A stretch of 64,000 nt of DNA from SZUA-36 sp963727635 (GCA_963727635.1 CAVSHP010000021.1:124001-188000); one strand, 5' to 3'; shown: positions 44,239 to 56,200, counted from the stretch's first letter. The notes: generated from the sequence alone by a model not told the origin. Program-made: numbers and translations.

Positions 44239-46437
44239 CTATTGCGCGATTTCTCCCGGGTGATACGTGCTGGTCGCACGCTTTAATACGTCCTCTTTGT
44301 AGTAGGCGACATCCTTGAACTGGCGGTCGACGTAGCGCTGCGCCTGGTCGTAAAAATGGGGTGAATCCGGGTGGCCGCTTTCACCGCCGGCGAGCAGGCT
44401 CTTGGCTTTTACCCTGTCACCAAACTCCACCACGGCAACAAAGCTGTTGCCCCTGGTGCCGTAAATCCGTTTCGTGCCGTTGTAGGTCTTGGCGCCAAAC
44501 GCAGCCAGCGCGCCCCAGCGTCCGGAGGCCATACCGACCGGCAGGCTGGGTGCGTCGTCATTAAATGGCTGTTCGATATCACCGGTGATCCGCTGAAAGC
44601 GGTTGACCGAGCCCCAGGGGATGTCCCAACTGCCAAAGTCGGCCGCGAGTCTCGCGATGGTCGCCGCAAATATTTGCAGGCGTTCGTCATTGGTGGATTC
44701 CGTGGCTAAATAGTTGGTCAGGTCCATACCCTCGAGATTGTTCGGGTTGGCGCCCTGTTCTTCAAATCGCATGCCGTAGAAATGCGCCAGCGTCATGGCC
44801 ACCGAGTCCGTCGACACCCTTAAATCCCAGTCGCGCAGCACATCGATTGCGGGCGCCAGTTCCTCGTAAGGCGCACCCGATTCGTCAAACGCGGTTATCA
44901 GTGCAGGAATCATCTTCTCGAACCCCGGCAGGTAGGGGTCGTAGGCAATGTCGATCAGCTTGTCGAGTGTCATATCGGTCTGACCGGTGAGGACCCTGAC
45001 TGCGTGGATCGCGCGGAAAGTTTCGGCATCGGGCGCCATGTACGTCGGGTAGTCCTCGCGTTTGGGGCTGAATTCGGCGGCGGCGGTGAAAGGCGTCGAA
45101 TTGCAGTTCTGTATCCAGCCGTTGCCAGGGTTCAGCAGCGAAATGGTTTCGTCCACGGCGTGTATTCCTTGCCAGTCGGTGGCCGGGTTGCTGCCATCGA
45201 CGGGTTGTGAAAAATCGAATTGCGGGTCGCGCCGGGGTACGAAGTTGCCGTGGAAGTAAGCGATATTACCCTTTGAGTCGGCATAGACCGTATTGTTGGA
45301 TGAGTTGGTGCGAATATCCATCATCTTGCGGAAACCGTCATAGTCGGTCTGCTTGGTGCGAATATAGGACTGCCGCAAGGCATTGACCGGGTCCCAGTTG
45401 ATCTCTGTCGCCACCCACTTGCCGTCGAGCATGTGGGTCACCGGGCCATGATGGGTGTGATACATTTCAAAAGTGCGTTCGGACAAGGTATCGCCGTCCT
45501 TGTATTTGAGTGTCACCTCGGAGACTTCGACCGGACGCTGTTCATCACCATAGCGATAGCTGAGCTGGCCGTTCTGCATGGAGACGTCCTCGACAAAATC
45601 ATCCATGAAATCAAGATGGGTCGAGGTGTGCATCCAGCCGGTGTGCTCGTTGAACCCCTGGTAGACAAAAAACTGTCCCCAGGTGACCGCGCCGTAAGCG
45701 TTCAGGCCTTCTTCTGAGACCACGTGCACCTCGGGGCGGAAGTAGAACGAGGTGTGTGGATTGATCAATAACATGGCATTTCCCGACCGCGTCAGCTTGC
45801 CGGCGATGGCAAAGCCGTTGGAACCGCCTGGCTCTGCCAGCGTCTCGGCGGTGGCTATGGCTTTGGTCGGGATTTCGAGCGACCGGCCCTCGCCATAAAA
45901 TGCCTCGATGCCATCCAGCGGAATTTGCTCGATGTCACCACCGATGGACCCTTCGGAGAAAAACATTGGCATCCAGGGCTCGAATCTCGTCAGGAGTTTT
46001 GGTTTCACATCCGGGTGCGTGTCGAGGTAATAATTCAGTCCGTCAGCCCAGGCATCGCACAATGCCTTTAGCCAGTCGGGCGCGCTTTCGTAGTCCGCCT
46101 TTGCTTCGTCAACGGTCATGAAAAGACGGGCGCGCAGATCGCTGAAAATGGCCTGCTCGCCATCGATCTCGGCAAGCCGGCCGATGGCCCATACATAGTT
46201 GCGTTCGATACGGTTGAAGTCATCCTCGGCCTGGGCATAGAGCAGGCCGAAAACAGCATCCGCGTCTGTCTTGGCATATATATGCGGCACGCCAAAATCG
46301 TCGCGGATGATGGTGACGTTTTGTGCCCGCGCGGCGAGGCGGTCGAGCGGGGTACTGGCTGCCGGGGTTGGCCCCTTGGAGCAAGCCGTCAGCAGTAAAA
46401 AAACAAGCAGTACTGTTACTTTTATTATTCGCGTCAT
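44239..46437 (-). CDS. Penicillin-acylase family Ntn-hydrolase, lipoprotein
   Basis: A 732-residue precursor. Lipobox LLLTACSKG, then the alpha-chain region (IIRDDFGVPHIYAKTDADAVFGLLYAQAEDD) and the self-cleavage point at Ser206 in AEPGGSNGFAIAGK, which becomes the beta-chain N-terminal nucleophile. NSSNNTVYAD and HFYGMRFE match the oxyanion/support regions. Relatives hydrolyse aliphatic amides including acyl-homoserine lactones or beta-lactam side chains; substrate here is open. It begins 19 bp after the CadC-like regulator on the same strand, so the two probably form an operon. Confidence 0.88.
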   Translation of the reverse strand: MTRIIKVTVLLVFLLLTACSKGPTPAASTPLDRLAARAQNVTIIRDDFGVPHIYAKTDADAVFGLLYAQAEDDFNRIERNYVWAIGRLAEIDGEQAIFSDLRARLFMTVDEAKADYESAPDWLKALCDAWADGLNYYLDTHPDVKPKLLTRFEPWMPMFFSEGSIGGDIEQIPLDGIEAFYGEGRSLEIPTKAIATAETLAEPGGSNGFAIAGKLTRSGNAMLLINPHTSFYFRPEVHVVSEEGLNAYGAVTWGQFFVYQGFNEHTGWMHTSTHLDFMDDFVEDVSMQNGQLSYRYGDEQRPVEVSEVTLKYKDGDTLSERTFEMYHTHHGPVTHMLDGKWVATEINWDPVNALRQSYIRTKQTDYDGFRKMMDIRTNSSNNTVYADSKGNIAYFHGNFVPRRDPQFDFSQPVDGSNPATDWQGIHAVDETISLLNPGNGWIQNCNSTPFTAAAEFSPKREDYPTYMAPDAETFRAIHAVRVLTGQTDMTLDKLIDIAYDPYLPGFEKMIPALITAFDESGAPYEELAPAIDVLRDWDLRVSTDSVAMTLAHFYGMRFEEQGANPNNLEGMDLTNYLATESTNDERLQIFAATIARLAADFGSWDIPWGSVNRFQRITGDIEQPFNDDAPSLPVGMASGRWGALAAFGAKTYNGTKRIYGTRGNSFVAVVEFGDRVKAKSLLAGGESGHPDSPHFYDQAQRYVDRQFKDVAYYKEDVLKRATSTYHPGEIAQ

Positions 46438-46456
46438 CAGGTTTATGGTTCCTTGA

Positions 46457-48814
46457 TTATTTACTGGGTGCCGGGTTCACGTTTGTTTTCCGCTGGTATT
46501 CCTCCAGCAACAATTGATCTTCAGGCTTCCACAATTGATTTGCCCTGAGTTTATTTTCCTGCATGAGCAGGGCAGCGGAGAAGTAATTTTTATCACGGGC
46601 AGCAAATTGTGCCTTTAGCTTAAAAAATAAATAGTCATATTCGGTGTGCGACTCAAGACGTGCCATGGTATCCCGGTACTCCATTTCCGGGTGGTCAAGC
46701 AGGATTTCGAGTATTTCGAAGCCGACATAATTTGCGACATGATTTTCAGTTTTGTTGCGATAGCTTTGTTCCGTGGATTTCAAAATACTCAACCCATCAT
46801 TGACTCGGCCCATGCGCACGGCGATGTGTCCCTCGGCCCTGGCCAGTTCCTCCGGATATTGTTCCTTGAGCAAGGGATATCTTTCGACATAGTCCCGCAT
46901 CATCCTGTTGGCCACCTCCGGTTCAGCCGACCTGGCGTAAATCAGCAATTTTAATGAATTACTGAACGCCCGGGCCGACGGCAGAACGGTTTCGTTGTCC
47001 AGAATGGCGCTGATTGCCTCGGTCCGGTTGCGGGCCTGCTCAAACTTGTTTTGTACATAGTACATATGCAGCTTAAGAATTTCCGCCAGCAGCGCGTAGT
47101 AACTGCTGTTGGTTTGCTCAGCGATACGCCGGATACGCTCGATGTAGCGCTCGGAAAGATCAAAATGACCGCGTAAATTCAACATTTGACCGGTCGCCCG
47201 TAAATACGTGATGAGTTGATGTGGGGCGGTGCAGCTATCCAGGTAAGGCTCGGCGCGTGCTGCGACCCGGACGCTGGCGTCGAAGTTACCCTGGGTATAA
47301 TTGTAGCTGTTGAGCAGGCTGAAACTTTCAATCATGCCATTGCTGTTGTTGATGTTTTCATAATTATGAATTGCCAGGTCAAGGTATTCGTGCATTTTCG
47401 AATACTGAAGATCGTCGTAATAAATTTCTGCGAGAGAAAGCTGCAGGTCAGCCAGGTGGCCGGGTAAAGAATAATATTCATTGCTGATGGCCAGGCTTTC
47501 CAGGGTGTAGGACTCGGCCTTTTTCCAGTCTTTTTGCAGTCGGGCCAGCAAAGTTAATGATTTCAGTCCGGCCAGTTTCTGGTAGGGATCGCTTAGATTC
47601 AATATCGAGTCTTCGGAAATCTGTATGCTTTCTTTTGCACGCTCCACGTCCATGAGTTTCATATAGGCCATTGCCTTGATGTAGTGCAGTTCTATCGAAG
47701 CGCTGGAGTTCTTTTGGACATTAGGATGGCTCAATAGCGTATCTGCAATGGAAATCGCCCTTTCCAGGTTGCCGAGTTCCATGAGTGAATCAGCCAGTTT
47801 GATCCAGGCGGGCAGGAAATTCTTCTCCTTGTTGACGGCTGCCTGAAAATATTCCATGCCTTTCTGTTCATTGCCACCGATCTGGGTTTCCAGCAGGCCC
47901 TGTAAATAGCTTTGCAGCGCGTAGGCGTCAACCGTTGACCAGTTATCCTCCTTGACCTTGTCAAAATCATCATGAATCGACAGGTTGGAGCTTATCCATT
48001 GATCGGTTTTTTCAAACAATTTGGGCAGTGTGGCCGCCTGCAGGCTTGCGCTCGAAATGACTTCATTTTTAGTGCGTAGTTTGATATCCACGACGTAGCC
48101 CGAGGCAGATTCGCCAATATCAATAAGACAGCTGTAGCTGATGTTCTTTTTCGTGGATAAATCAATCGCAAGTTGCTCTGGTGACTTTGCTGCAAACCAC
48201 TCAGCCTCGGGATTAATCGCGTGTATGAGTTCATGCCGGCCCAACAACTCGGAGAGGTAATGCAACCCGCCCCTGTTGAGCCAGTCCTGGCTACTACCGG
48301 CGGGGATGATAGCCAGTCCAACGGGAGAGGGCGACGCCGATGGAGCGTCAGCCATCTTGCCGGTGGTCTCGTATAGCGGGCGGAGAACATACAACAGAAC
48401 TGCCAATACCAGGATCAGCGCAACATAACTCCATATTGATGGTTTTGATTTCGCAGTGGTCTGCGCAACCCCGGCACTCCCCTGTTGGACATCAACGGGA
48501 ACATTAAACCGGTAGCCGACCCCCCGGTGTGTTTCGATGATGGCCTGGCCTGTGTCCGAATCATTCAGCACTTTGCGCAGACGCAGGATCTGCTTGGTCA
48601 AAGCCGTATCTGTCACGATCTGACCCGGCCAGACGACGTCGATAATCTCGTCTTTTGTAAGTATCCGCCCCGGGTTCTGCAGGAATGTCAAAAGCAGGTA
48701 ATAAACCTTGGTCCCTAGCTGGATGTTCTCATTATTCCGCTGCAGCACCTGCCGGTCGCTGGATACGACACAATCCAAAAAATGATACCGCGTGTGTTCC
48801 TGGTGCGGACTCAT
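46457..48814 (-). CDS. CadC/ToxR-like membrane transcription regulator with TPR-like sensor
   Basis: A 785-residue one-component regulator. Residues 1-105 are an OmpR-type winged helix (GTKVYYLLLTFLQNPGRILTKDEII ... ETHRGVGYRFNVP). One membrane helix follows (SIWSYVALILVLAVLLYVL, about 127-146). The large periplasmic part begins with a domain like those in adenylate-cyclase/CadC hybrids and continues with tetratricopeptide-like helix pairs to the end. DNA binding would be controlled by periplasmic sensing. The adjacent secreted acylase is the obvious target. The 300 bp upstream (48815-49116) is AT-rich divergent promoter DNA shared with the large surface-protein locus. Confidence 0.87.
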   Translation of the reverse strand: MSPHQEHTRYHFLDCVVSSDRQVLQRNNENIQLGTKVYYLLLTFLQNPGRILTKDEIIDVVWPGQIVTDTALTKQILRLRKVLNDSDTGQAIIETHRGVGYRFNVPVDVQQGSAGVAQTTAKSKPSIWSYVALILVLAVLLYVLRPLYETTGKMADAPSASPSPVGLAIIPAGSSQDWLNRGGLHYLSELLGRHELIHAINPEAEWFAAKSPEQLAIDLSTKKNISYSCLIDIGESASGYVVDIKLRTKNEVISSASLQAATLPKLFEKTDQWISSNLSIHDDFDKVKEDNWSTVDAYALQSYLQGLLETQIGGNEQKGMEYFQAAVNKEKNFLPAWIKLADSLMELGNLERAISIADTLLSHPNVQKNSSASIELHYIKAMAYMKLMDVERAKESIQISEDSILNLSDPYQKLAGLKSLTLLARLQKDWKKAESYTLESLAISNEYYSLPGHLADLQLSLAEIYYDDLQYSKMHEYLDLAIHNYENINNSNGMIESFSLLNSYNYTQGNFDASVRVAARAEPYLDSCTAPHQLITYLRATGQMLNLRGHFDLSERYIERIRRIAEQTNSSYYALLAEILKLHMYYVQNKFEQARNRTEAISAILDNETVLPSARAFSNSLKLLIYARSAEPEVANRMMRDYVERYPLLKEQYPEELARAEGHIAVRMGRVNDGLSILKSTEQSYRNKTENHVANYVGFEILEILLDHPEMEYRDTMARLESHTEYDYLFFKLKAQFAARDKNYFSAALLMQENKLRANQLWKPEDQLLLEEYQRKTNVNPAPSK

Positions 48815-49116
48815 GCCAGCTGATTCGAACCCCTTCGATTGACTGTTTAAACCGTTAAATTAAAGCAACTGGTAACCGTGTCAACCACTTACATCCCGTC
48901 AGCTCAGACTATTTTTGTCAGCTGATTGGCTTTAACGAGCTGAGAATGGTTATATCTTATTGATAATAATAGAAATAATAATCACAGAACACGATCCCGT
49001 CACATGTCGGAATGCAATGTCCCGTAAACGTCATGCAGGCTTGCAGGTGCATCATGAGAATGATAAGCGCACGAATCTGGCGGCCGGAAACGGCCTTCAA
49101 CTGGGAGAAAGGTATC

Positions 49117-49383
49117 GTGAGCTATTTAGAGGTTATTGCGTTTCTATTCACTTTTGTGGTTCCGGCTTCTGTTGTTTATTTCTGCATTTCCCGCCGCAAA
49201 AGTTCCGTTTGCTCTTTTCACTCAGGTGCATTAATGGCATTGGCGGCTTTGCTGTCGGCAAATGTCGCATATGCAGCGCCTGATTTGCAGGGGGGACCGC
49301 CACGGCCGGGCCAGGACAGGAAGTTTTCATCCCAGTTGACTTCGTGGCCGATGGCTCGGTCGTGGCACTTCAATATGATCTGA
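49117..49383 (+). pseudogene. Large surface locus, fragment 1: signal peptide of cohesin protein
   Basis: Starts at GTG 49117 (AGAAAGG four bases upstream; an ATG at 49012 is in frame). It encodes one hydrophobic segment (LEVIAFLFTFVVPASVVYF), a basic stretch, then a second export-type segment SGALMALAALLSANVAYAAP. The frame breaks near 49300-49320, a GC-rich run, where the coding sense moves to the next fragment (GPGQEVFIPVDFVADGS). The stop at 49383 belongs to the wrong frame. With fragments 2 and 3 this forms one cohesin protein. Confidence 0.55.
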
Positions 49384-49556
49384 CTTTTAATTCAAACGTA
49401 CTCAGCATATCCAACGTAAGCAGCGGGTCGGCCCTGGTCGATCATGTATTTGAATGGCGTCTCGTAGCGCCCGGAAATCTCCGGGTTGTGATTACGACCG
49501 CAACGCTGGCGAAATTGAACAGCGGCAGCCTGGCGAACGATCACCTTCAAAATTGA
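49344..49556 (+). pseudogene. Large surface locus, fragment 2: cohesin-domain core
   Basis: Encodes ADGSVVALQYDLTFNSNVLS, DHVFEWRLVAPGNLRVVITT and LNSGSLA, the strand order of a cohesin (PF00963-type) beta-sandwich; coding sense in this frame begins before its first ATG, at about 49310. At about 49540 one extra base (probably an A in GCGAACG) ends the frame, and the sense continues as TITFKIDDAAAPGTEPLIL in fragment 3. Cohesins bind dockerin modules; outside cellulosomes they occur in many surface proteins. Confidence 0.6.
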
Positions 49557-49605
49557 CGATGCTGCGGCACCGGGGACCGAACCGCTGATCCTGCAAAACC
49601 CGGTT

Positions 49606-50229
49606 TTGGCCGAGTCAACCGCATTGGCCGTAACGCCTACCGCCATCCAGGACGGTAGTATCACCATCCTGCCAGCCGGTGGAGTGGATGACGGCGACGC
49701 AATCCCGATACCCGCGACCACCGCGCTGACGCTGGCGCTGATGATCCTTGTGCTTGGACTTGCCGGTTATGTGTTTATCAAGCGTGGTCCCAGGGGTATG
49801 ACATTTTCAATTGTCCTTGGACTGACCTTGTTCAGTTCAACCATCGTGCGTGCCGTACTCTTCCCCGGCGATGCCAATGGCGACGGCAATGTCGATACCG
49901 CGGATATCCCCGTGATCGTCACGCAGATACTGGAAATATCCAATGCACCCGGCGACCCGGACTGTAATCAGGATGTCATGGTCGATGTACGCGATACCAT
50001 CTGCGTGGCCCAGCCTGCGCCTGAAAACCAGCCACCGGTGCTGGCCGCCATAGGAGATCAAGTCACCCCGGTCGATGTGAATTTTGCCATCACGGCGGTT
50101 GCCACCGACCCGGATGTCGGCGATATTCTGACTTACTCACTTGATGTGTCCCCCGCCGGCATGAGTATTGATCCGGCCAGTGGCCTGATCAGCTGGGATT
50201 CCCGTGGCCGGCCAGCTTGGCGCCAATAG
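49606..50229 (+). pseudogene. Large surface locus, fragment 3: sorting signal, dockerin and Ig-like repeat
   Basis: In order: end of the cohesin fold (AIQDGSITI), a CTERM-like sorting signal (AIPIPATTALTLALMILVLG, then AGYVFIKRGPRG), a new export-like segment MTFSIVLGLTLFSSTIVRA from ATG 49798, and a dockerin type I pair (GDANGDGNVDTADIPVIV; DCNQDVMVDVRDTICVAQ). A first He_PIG Ig-like repeat follows (DQVTPVDVNFAITAVATDPD). A sorting signal should end a protein, so two genes, cohesin-CTERM and dockerin-Rhs, may have been joined by loss of a stop. An extra T near 50200 ends the frame. Confidence 0.65.
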
Positions 50230-52093
50230 TGTGACCGTACGCGTCACTGATCCGGATGGCCTGTTCGATACGGAATCATTCCAGGTGACTGTGACTGAGG
50301 TTGTCGCCAACCGGGCGCCGGACCTGATCCCGCCGGGTAACCGCGTCATCCAGGCCAACTTGCTATTCACGACACCTCTGTTCGCCACCGACCCGGACGT
50401 CGGCGATGTGTTGACGTTCGGGCTTTCCAACGCACCTGCGGGTATGGCGATCAATCCACCGACCGGTATACTGAGCTGGAGCCCGAGCGGGGCCGATCTC
50501 GGTATCAACGCGGTGACCGCGACGGTGATGGACGCGGATGGCCTGCTGGATAGCGAATCGTTCACTATCGAGGTGATCCAGCAGACCGTCATCGCGGAGG
50601 TCAATACGCCCCCACAGCTGACGGTGCCACAGGACCAGACCATCGTATTCGACAACCTGCTTGACCTGCTGGCCACGGCTACCGATGCGGATGTGGGCGA
50701 CACGCTGACTTTCGCACTGGTCAACGCCCCAACCGGTCTGGTGATTGATGCGGATAGCGGCGCCATCACCTGGACCCCGCCGGAAGCCCAGATCGGCCTG
50801 CACGACGTGGCCGTCAAAGTCACGGATTCGGCCGGTGCAACCGCCTTTGGCAGCTTTATCGTCACGGTTTTGAACGTCAACCGGCCACCCGTGGCAGTTG
50901 ACGAGGTCTACCTGGCACGTATCGGCGAAACCCTGACGGTCGAGGCGCCAGGCGTGCTCGGCAATGACAGCGATCCCGATGATGATCCGCTGACCGCAGC
51001 GCTTGTGTCCGACGTCTCCAAGGGCGTCCTGGACTTTCGCGCTGATGGTTCGTTTGACTTCAACCTGGAACTCAACGAAGAAATTGGACCCGTAGAGTTG
51101 GAAATACAGTGCGAACCGCCGCCCCAGTATGTGACCAACAGCACCATAGCGGTGGGTGACGTCGATAACGATGGACAGGCGGAACTGGTCGGTGTCTGGT
51201 ACTGGAGAAGCCTGGCCTGGGCAGAGCCCTGGGTGCTGAACGCAGCGGACTGCACACCAGAGCCGATGCCAAGCACCGCACTACAGGCCGCCGGTGGCTT
51301 CGCACAAAGAACCCACCCCGGACTACTCGACATCGACGGCGATGGCGACCTGGAAATCATCGGCGTGCGTAATGTCGACCCTGACCAACCGGCCATCCAT
51401 AACCAGAACCTGATCGCGGTGAACCATGACGGAACCCTGGCCTGGCCGGGCAACGGTGCCAGCGAGGATGTGGGTTTTCCGATCGACTGGAACCAGGCAG
51501 GCCCGACGTTCGCGGATATCGATGCCAACGGCAGCGTGGAAATCATCATGCCCTGGCACACCGGGGGCCTGGAGCCCGGAAATGGCGTCACCGTGTTCAA
51601 CTCCGCTGACGGAACGATTCTGTGGCAGTACAAGGGCACTATCGTCGCGCCCGATACCGACAACAAACCGCCGGCCGTGGTCGACCTCGATCTCGACGGC
51701 ACAATGGAGATCATCTTCGGCAGCGAAGTGATCAGCCACCTTGGTGAACTGGAGTTCGCGCTCCCCGTGTTGCCGGACGCGGCGGCGTTTATACGCATCT
51801 CTACACGGCAGTCGCAAATTTCGATTCCGACCCCTACCCGGAGATACTCGGTATTGATAACCAGTACCACTATCTCTTCAAGCACGACGGCACGCTGGTA
51901 TTCCGCAATGCCGTTCCAAACAACTCGCAAAGCCAGATCACGGTGGCGGATTTTGATGGTGACAAGGAGGTCGAGTATGCGTGGTACGCGGGTCTCGGCA
52001 GCACCGGGACGATCGGGCACTTCGAGATGTACGACAACGACGGCACACTGCTCTGGAGCCACCAGGGGCTGCCGCAGTATGGCGAAGAACTGA
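50204..52093 (+). pseudogene. Large surface locus, fragment 4: Ig-like, cadherin-like and FG-GAP repeats
   Basis: Continues the same protein in a new frame. Two more He_PIG Ig-like repeats (FATDPDVGDVLTFGLSNAPAG; TATDADVGDTLTFALVNAPTG) and a cadherin/VCBS-type module (PPVAVDEVYLARIGETLTVE ... LGNDSDPDDDP) come first. Then come FG-GAP/integrin-type propeller blades with calcium-binding loops (GDVDNDGQAELVG, DIDGDGDLEIIG, DIDANGSVEIIM, DLDLDGTMEIIFG). True coding stops near 51780, where the sense passes to the frame of fragment 5 (GGVYTHLYTAVANFDSDPYP). The tail of this frame to 52093 is out of frame. Confidence 0.7.
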
Positions 52094-53205
52094 CGCGATT
52101 CAAGGGCGTCAACGCGACCGCATTCGATGCCAACGGCGACGGCGCTTTCGATCTCGTCGTGTCCCTGAATGTTTACCTGCCCGTAACCTCAGACGTGGAC
52201 GGTATTTACATTTTTGACGGCCGTGACGGCTCCGAGCTCGAATTCGCACAGATCGGTTCAAATTCGGCTGAGCAGCGATTTACGACGATCGCGGATGTCG
52301 ACGGCGATGGCGAGGCGGAGATCATTTCCTCGAACACCACGGGGCTCATCAACGAGACCAGAATATGGCAGGGGACCGCAGCCAACCCGTTACCGCCCGC
52401 GCCCCCCGTGCACAATCAATGGGTTTTCCAGGAGGCGCTGGTCGATGACGACAGCAACATCATCAGCAACCCGGTGCCGCACTGGCTGCAACCCGGGCTC
52501 AACGGCTGGAACCTGATCAAACTGCCGCCGCACCCGCTGGCCGGCACCACCGACAGCTTTACTTACAAGGCCAATGACGGCGCGTTCGATTCCAATATCG
52601 CCACGGTTACTTTCGATATACAACCCCCGGGTACACCACCGGCGTTCCTCAGCCAGCCTGACACGCTGACCACCGTCGGGTTCCAGTACGAATACGCACC
52701 AAGGGTTGTCGATGTCGATCCGGGCGACAGCGTCAGTTTCATGCTGACCTCGGCGCCTGCCGGTATGACCATCGATGCATCGACCGGCGTGGTGCGCTGG
52801 TTGCCGGATACGCTGGGCGCATATCCGGTGACGATCCTGGCCGCCGACACGATCGGCTTTGCCACACCGCAGAGTTACATACTGCAAGTCGGTGAACCGG
52901 TTGAAGTACCCGACGTGGTCGGTCAGCCCGAAGCGACCGCCGAGGGTACGCTGACCAGCGCCAACCTGGTGACCGGCAAAAAACAGAAAGCCAACCACCC
53001 CACCATCCCGGCAGGTGCGGTTTCCCAGCAAACGCCTATCGCCGGTTCCGTAATCGAATTCGGCGGCGCCGTGGACCTGATCCTGTCGCTCGGCCCCGCG
53101 CCGGAAGATATCGACGATGACAGCGATGGTTTCACCGAGAACCAGGGTGATTGTAACGACGATGATGACACCGTTTATCCGGGTGCTGTCGATCCCGAAG
53201 CGTGA
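51943..53205 (+). pseudogene. Large surface locus, fragment 5: FG-GAP, Ig-like, PASTA and MopE-like modules
   Basis: In-frame coding in fact begins near 51785 (ANFDSDPYPEILG), before the first ATG. Modules: further FG-GAP blades (DFDGDKEVEYAW, DANGDGAFDLVVS, DVDGDGEAEIIS), an Ig-like He_PIG repeat (YAPRVVDVDPGDSVSFMLTS), a PASTA-like domain (VPDVVGQPEATAEGTLTSAN) and a MopE/thrombospondin-3-like metal motif (DDSDGFTENQGDCNDDDDTV). At 53205 a base error creates a stop inside that motif; the next frame goes on with DGIDQDCDGIDGN. Confidence 0.7.
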
Positions 53206-53261
53206 CGGCATCGACCAGGATTGTGACGGTATCGATGGCAACCTGGTATTAACCGAAATAT

Positions 53262-56200
53262 TTGTTATTGCCAGCGGATTCGACTTTGCTCACCAGCCAA
53301 TCCGTCAGCCTGAAGGCTATCGGTATTTTCGAGGACGGTACCAGCCAGAACCTGACGGGCGTGGTCAGCTGGTCTGCCGGACCGGTGTTCAGTTCCCCGA
53401 CCCCGGGTGTTTTCAATTTCACCGCCACACGTGATGCCATCGTGGGTTCCGCCACGGTCAATGTCAGCGCCCGCACGCCGGGCGACGATGTGCCGCCGCT
53501 TGCCGAGATCACTTCGCCGGCAACCAACACCACGGTCACTGAACCGGTGGATATCATTGGTACAGCCAGTGATGGAAATTTCCTGAAGTATGAACTTGCT
53601 TATGCGCTCGCTGGGGATGCCGACTTCACGCCCATCGTGACGAGTACGACACCGGTGACCGGTGGTGTACTCGGGCAGTTTGATCCGACGCTGTTGATCA
53701 ATGACCTGTATACGATTCGATTGACGGTGTTTGATGCTGGTGGCAATCAGACTGTCGATGAAGTTACGGTCCAGGTCAGCGGAGAACTGAAAATTGGCAA
53801 TTTTTCCCTGACTTTTAAAGATCTTGGTCTCCCTGTCTCCGGAATTCCAGTGACAGTTTCACGCACCTACGATAGTCGCGATAAGGGAAAAGGTGATTTT
53901 GGTGTGGGTTGGCGTCTGGGAATAGATGGCCTTCGCATCAGGGCTAACCGGATTTTGGGAACCGCCTGGCAAGTCGACAAATATAGCCTCAGTTTTTCAC
54001 TGCAACCGACTGATTTTCACCTGGTCAGCCTCAGGTTGCCGGGAGGAAGGATCGAAGCATTTGACATGTTGGTGACGCCGGCGGTGTCGCCACTTGTGCC
54101 ATTCCCGCCTTCTCGGCTAAACGTGCAGTTCGTGCCGCGGCCCGGTACGCGTGGCAGCCTGGCGTTGGTAAACCAGACGCCATTGACAGTACTGGGCGCA
54201 CAACCAGGCGTCGTGGAACTTGTCACGGACGATGCGTTATCGGTATTCGATCCAGACCGCTTCAAATACACCTCCAAAGATGGAGACAAATTCACAATTA
54301 GCGCAAAAAATGGTGTGGAAATCATCGAGGAGCAAAACGGAAATACAATAACTTTTTCCGATAGCGGGATCATTCACTCTAGTGGTGAGTCCGTTCTTTT
54401 CGAGCGCGATGACTCCGGCAGAATTACCGCGATTGATGATCCGCTTGGTAATCGGCTTCGATACCGATACGACGCGAATGGCGACCTGACACTGCACACC
54501 GATCGCAATGGCAATTCGACAACATTCAAGTACGATCGCCATCATGGGCTGATCGAAATGACAGGTGGTGAAGGCGTTTCTTTGGTCCGCAATGAATATG
54601 ATTCGGATGGGAGAATCATCAAGTCTACTGATGCCGATGGTAAGGAAATCAATTACATCCACGACATCGATGGAAAACAGGAGACTATTTTTGATCGAAA
54701 CGGCGCACCGACAACGCTCAACTACGATGAAGCCGGCAATATCATCAGGAAAATCGACGCGCTGGGGAACGTCAAGAGCTATGAGTATGACTCCGCGGGC
54801 AATCAAACCCGTATTACCGATCCCGCCGGAAACGTATGGCAGTCAGAATATGATGCCTTTGGCAATCAAACTCGTTTCGCCGATCCAATGGGTGGTATAC
54901 GCTCCGCGGAATATAACAGCAGAAACCTGCCAACCCGACTGACGGACCCCACGGGTGCGACAACGCTGTTTGAGTACGATGTGCGTGGAAACCTCATTCG
55001 GGAAACGGACCCGCTCGGTAACTCGCAAGAGTCCGTTTACGATTCGAAGGGCAACCTCACGCAAAGCAGTGACGCACTGGGCAACGTAACTACGCTCGAA
55101 TATGACGCATCCGGTTTTTTGATAAGCAAAACTGATCCATCAGGCGCCATACAGCACTACCAGGTAAATGGCCTGGGTGACGTCGTGGAGACCAGGCAAA
55201 CACTGACGAATGACTCAGGTGAGTCTGTCGCAGTATGGCAGTTAGCATATGACGCCAATCAAAATCAGATTTCTGAAAAACTACCGGGTCAGGATACGCC
55301 TTCGACGATGTCTTTCGACGGAAACGACCAGTTGGTCGGCAGCACAAACAGCCAGGGGACTAGTTGGGACGCTACCCGCAATGCGCTTGGTCAAGTTGCG
55401 AGTCAGTCCTCTGCAGGTGCGGTGACCCTTGCTGCCGCCTATGATGCAGAGGGCCGCGTAACCGCTGTTGGTGCAGATGATTTCAGCAACATCACATTCG
55501 AGTACGATGCGATCGGTAACAAAATCCAGTTGCAGTCTCCCGAAACTGGAACTTTTAGCAAACAGTGGAATAGCCGCAGTTTATTGGAAGAGGAAGCCGA
55601 CGAAGCCAGCAATATACGGCGACATGCGTATGACCTGGCAGGTCGACGTACAAAGACGGTCCGCCCCGATACGGGTGAGAGAAACATTGAATATGACATT
55701 GAAGGCAAAATTATTCGTCAAACAGACAGCTCAGGCTATAACGTTCAATATGTGTACGATGAGTTGGATAGAGTAACGGAGCTGACTGGTCCCGATGGTA
55801 TAACCCGCCAAACTCAGTACGATGATGCCGGCCGGGTGACACACACCCAGGGAAGCTTTGGGGAGCAATGGAGCTATGCTCACGATAGTCGCGGCCTCCT
55901 GGTGGAAACACAAAGCGTGTCTGGGGCAGACTTTAACTTTGAATACGATTCGTTCGGTTTTATAAAGCGCACCTGGTTGCCAAACGGCAGCGTTCTTCGG
56001 TATCAGCATGATGCTTTGGGACGGATGGTTTCGCATACCCTTCCTCAAGGACAACAGAGAAGGCTGACCTATGACGAAATCGGCAGAATCATTGAATCGG
56101 AGAAATTTGACGGCACCATCATTTCCCTTGCCTATGATGACCTGGCGAAAACAATGGTGCGGTCAGCTGACGGGCTCACACAGACTTTCGGATACGACGC

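Noticed and set aside
49012..49116. ATG 49012 as the start of the cohesin protein
   Set aside because: It would add a cysteine- and arginine-rich N-terminus before the hydrophobic segment; GTG 49117 has a better ribosome site. Not excluded.
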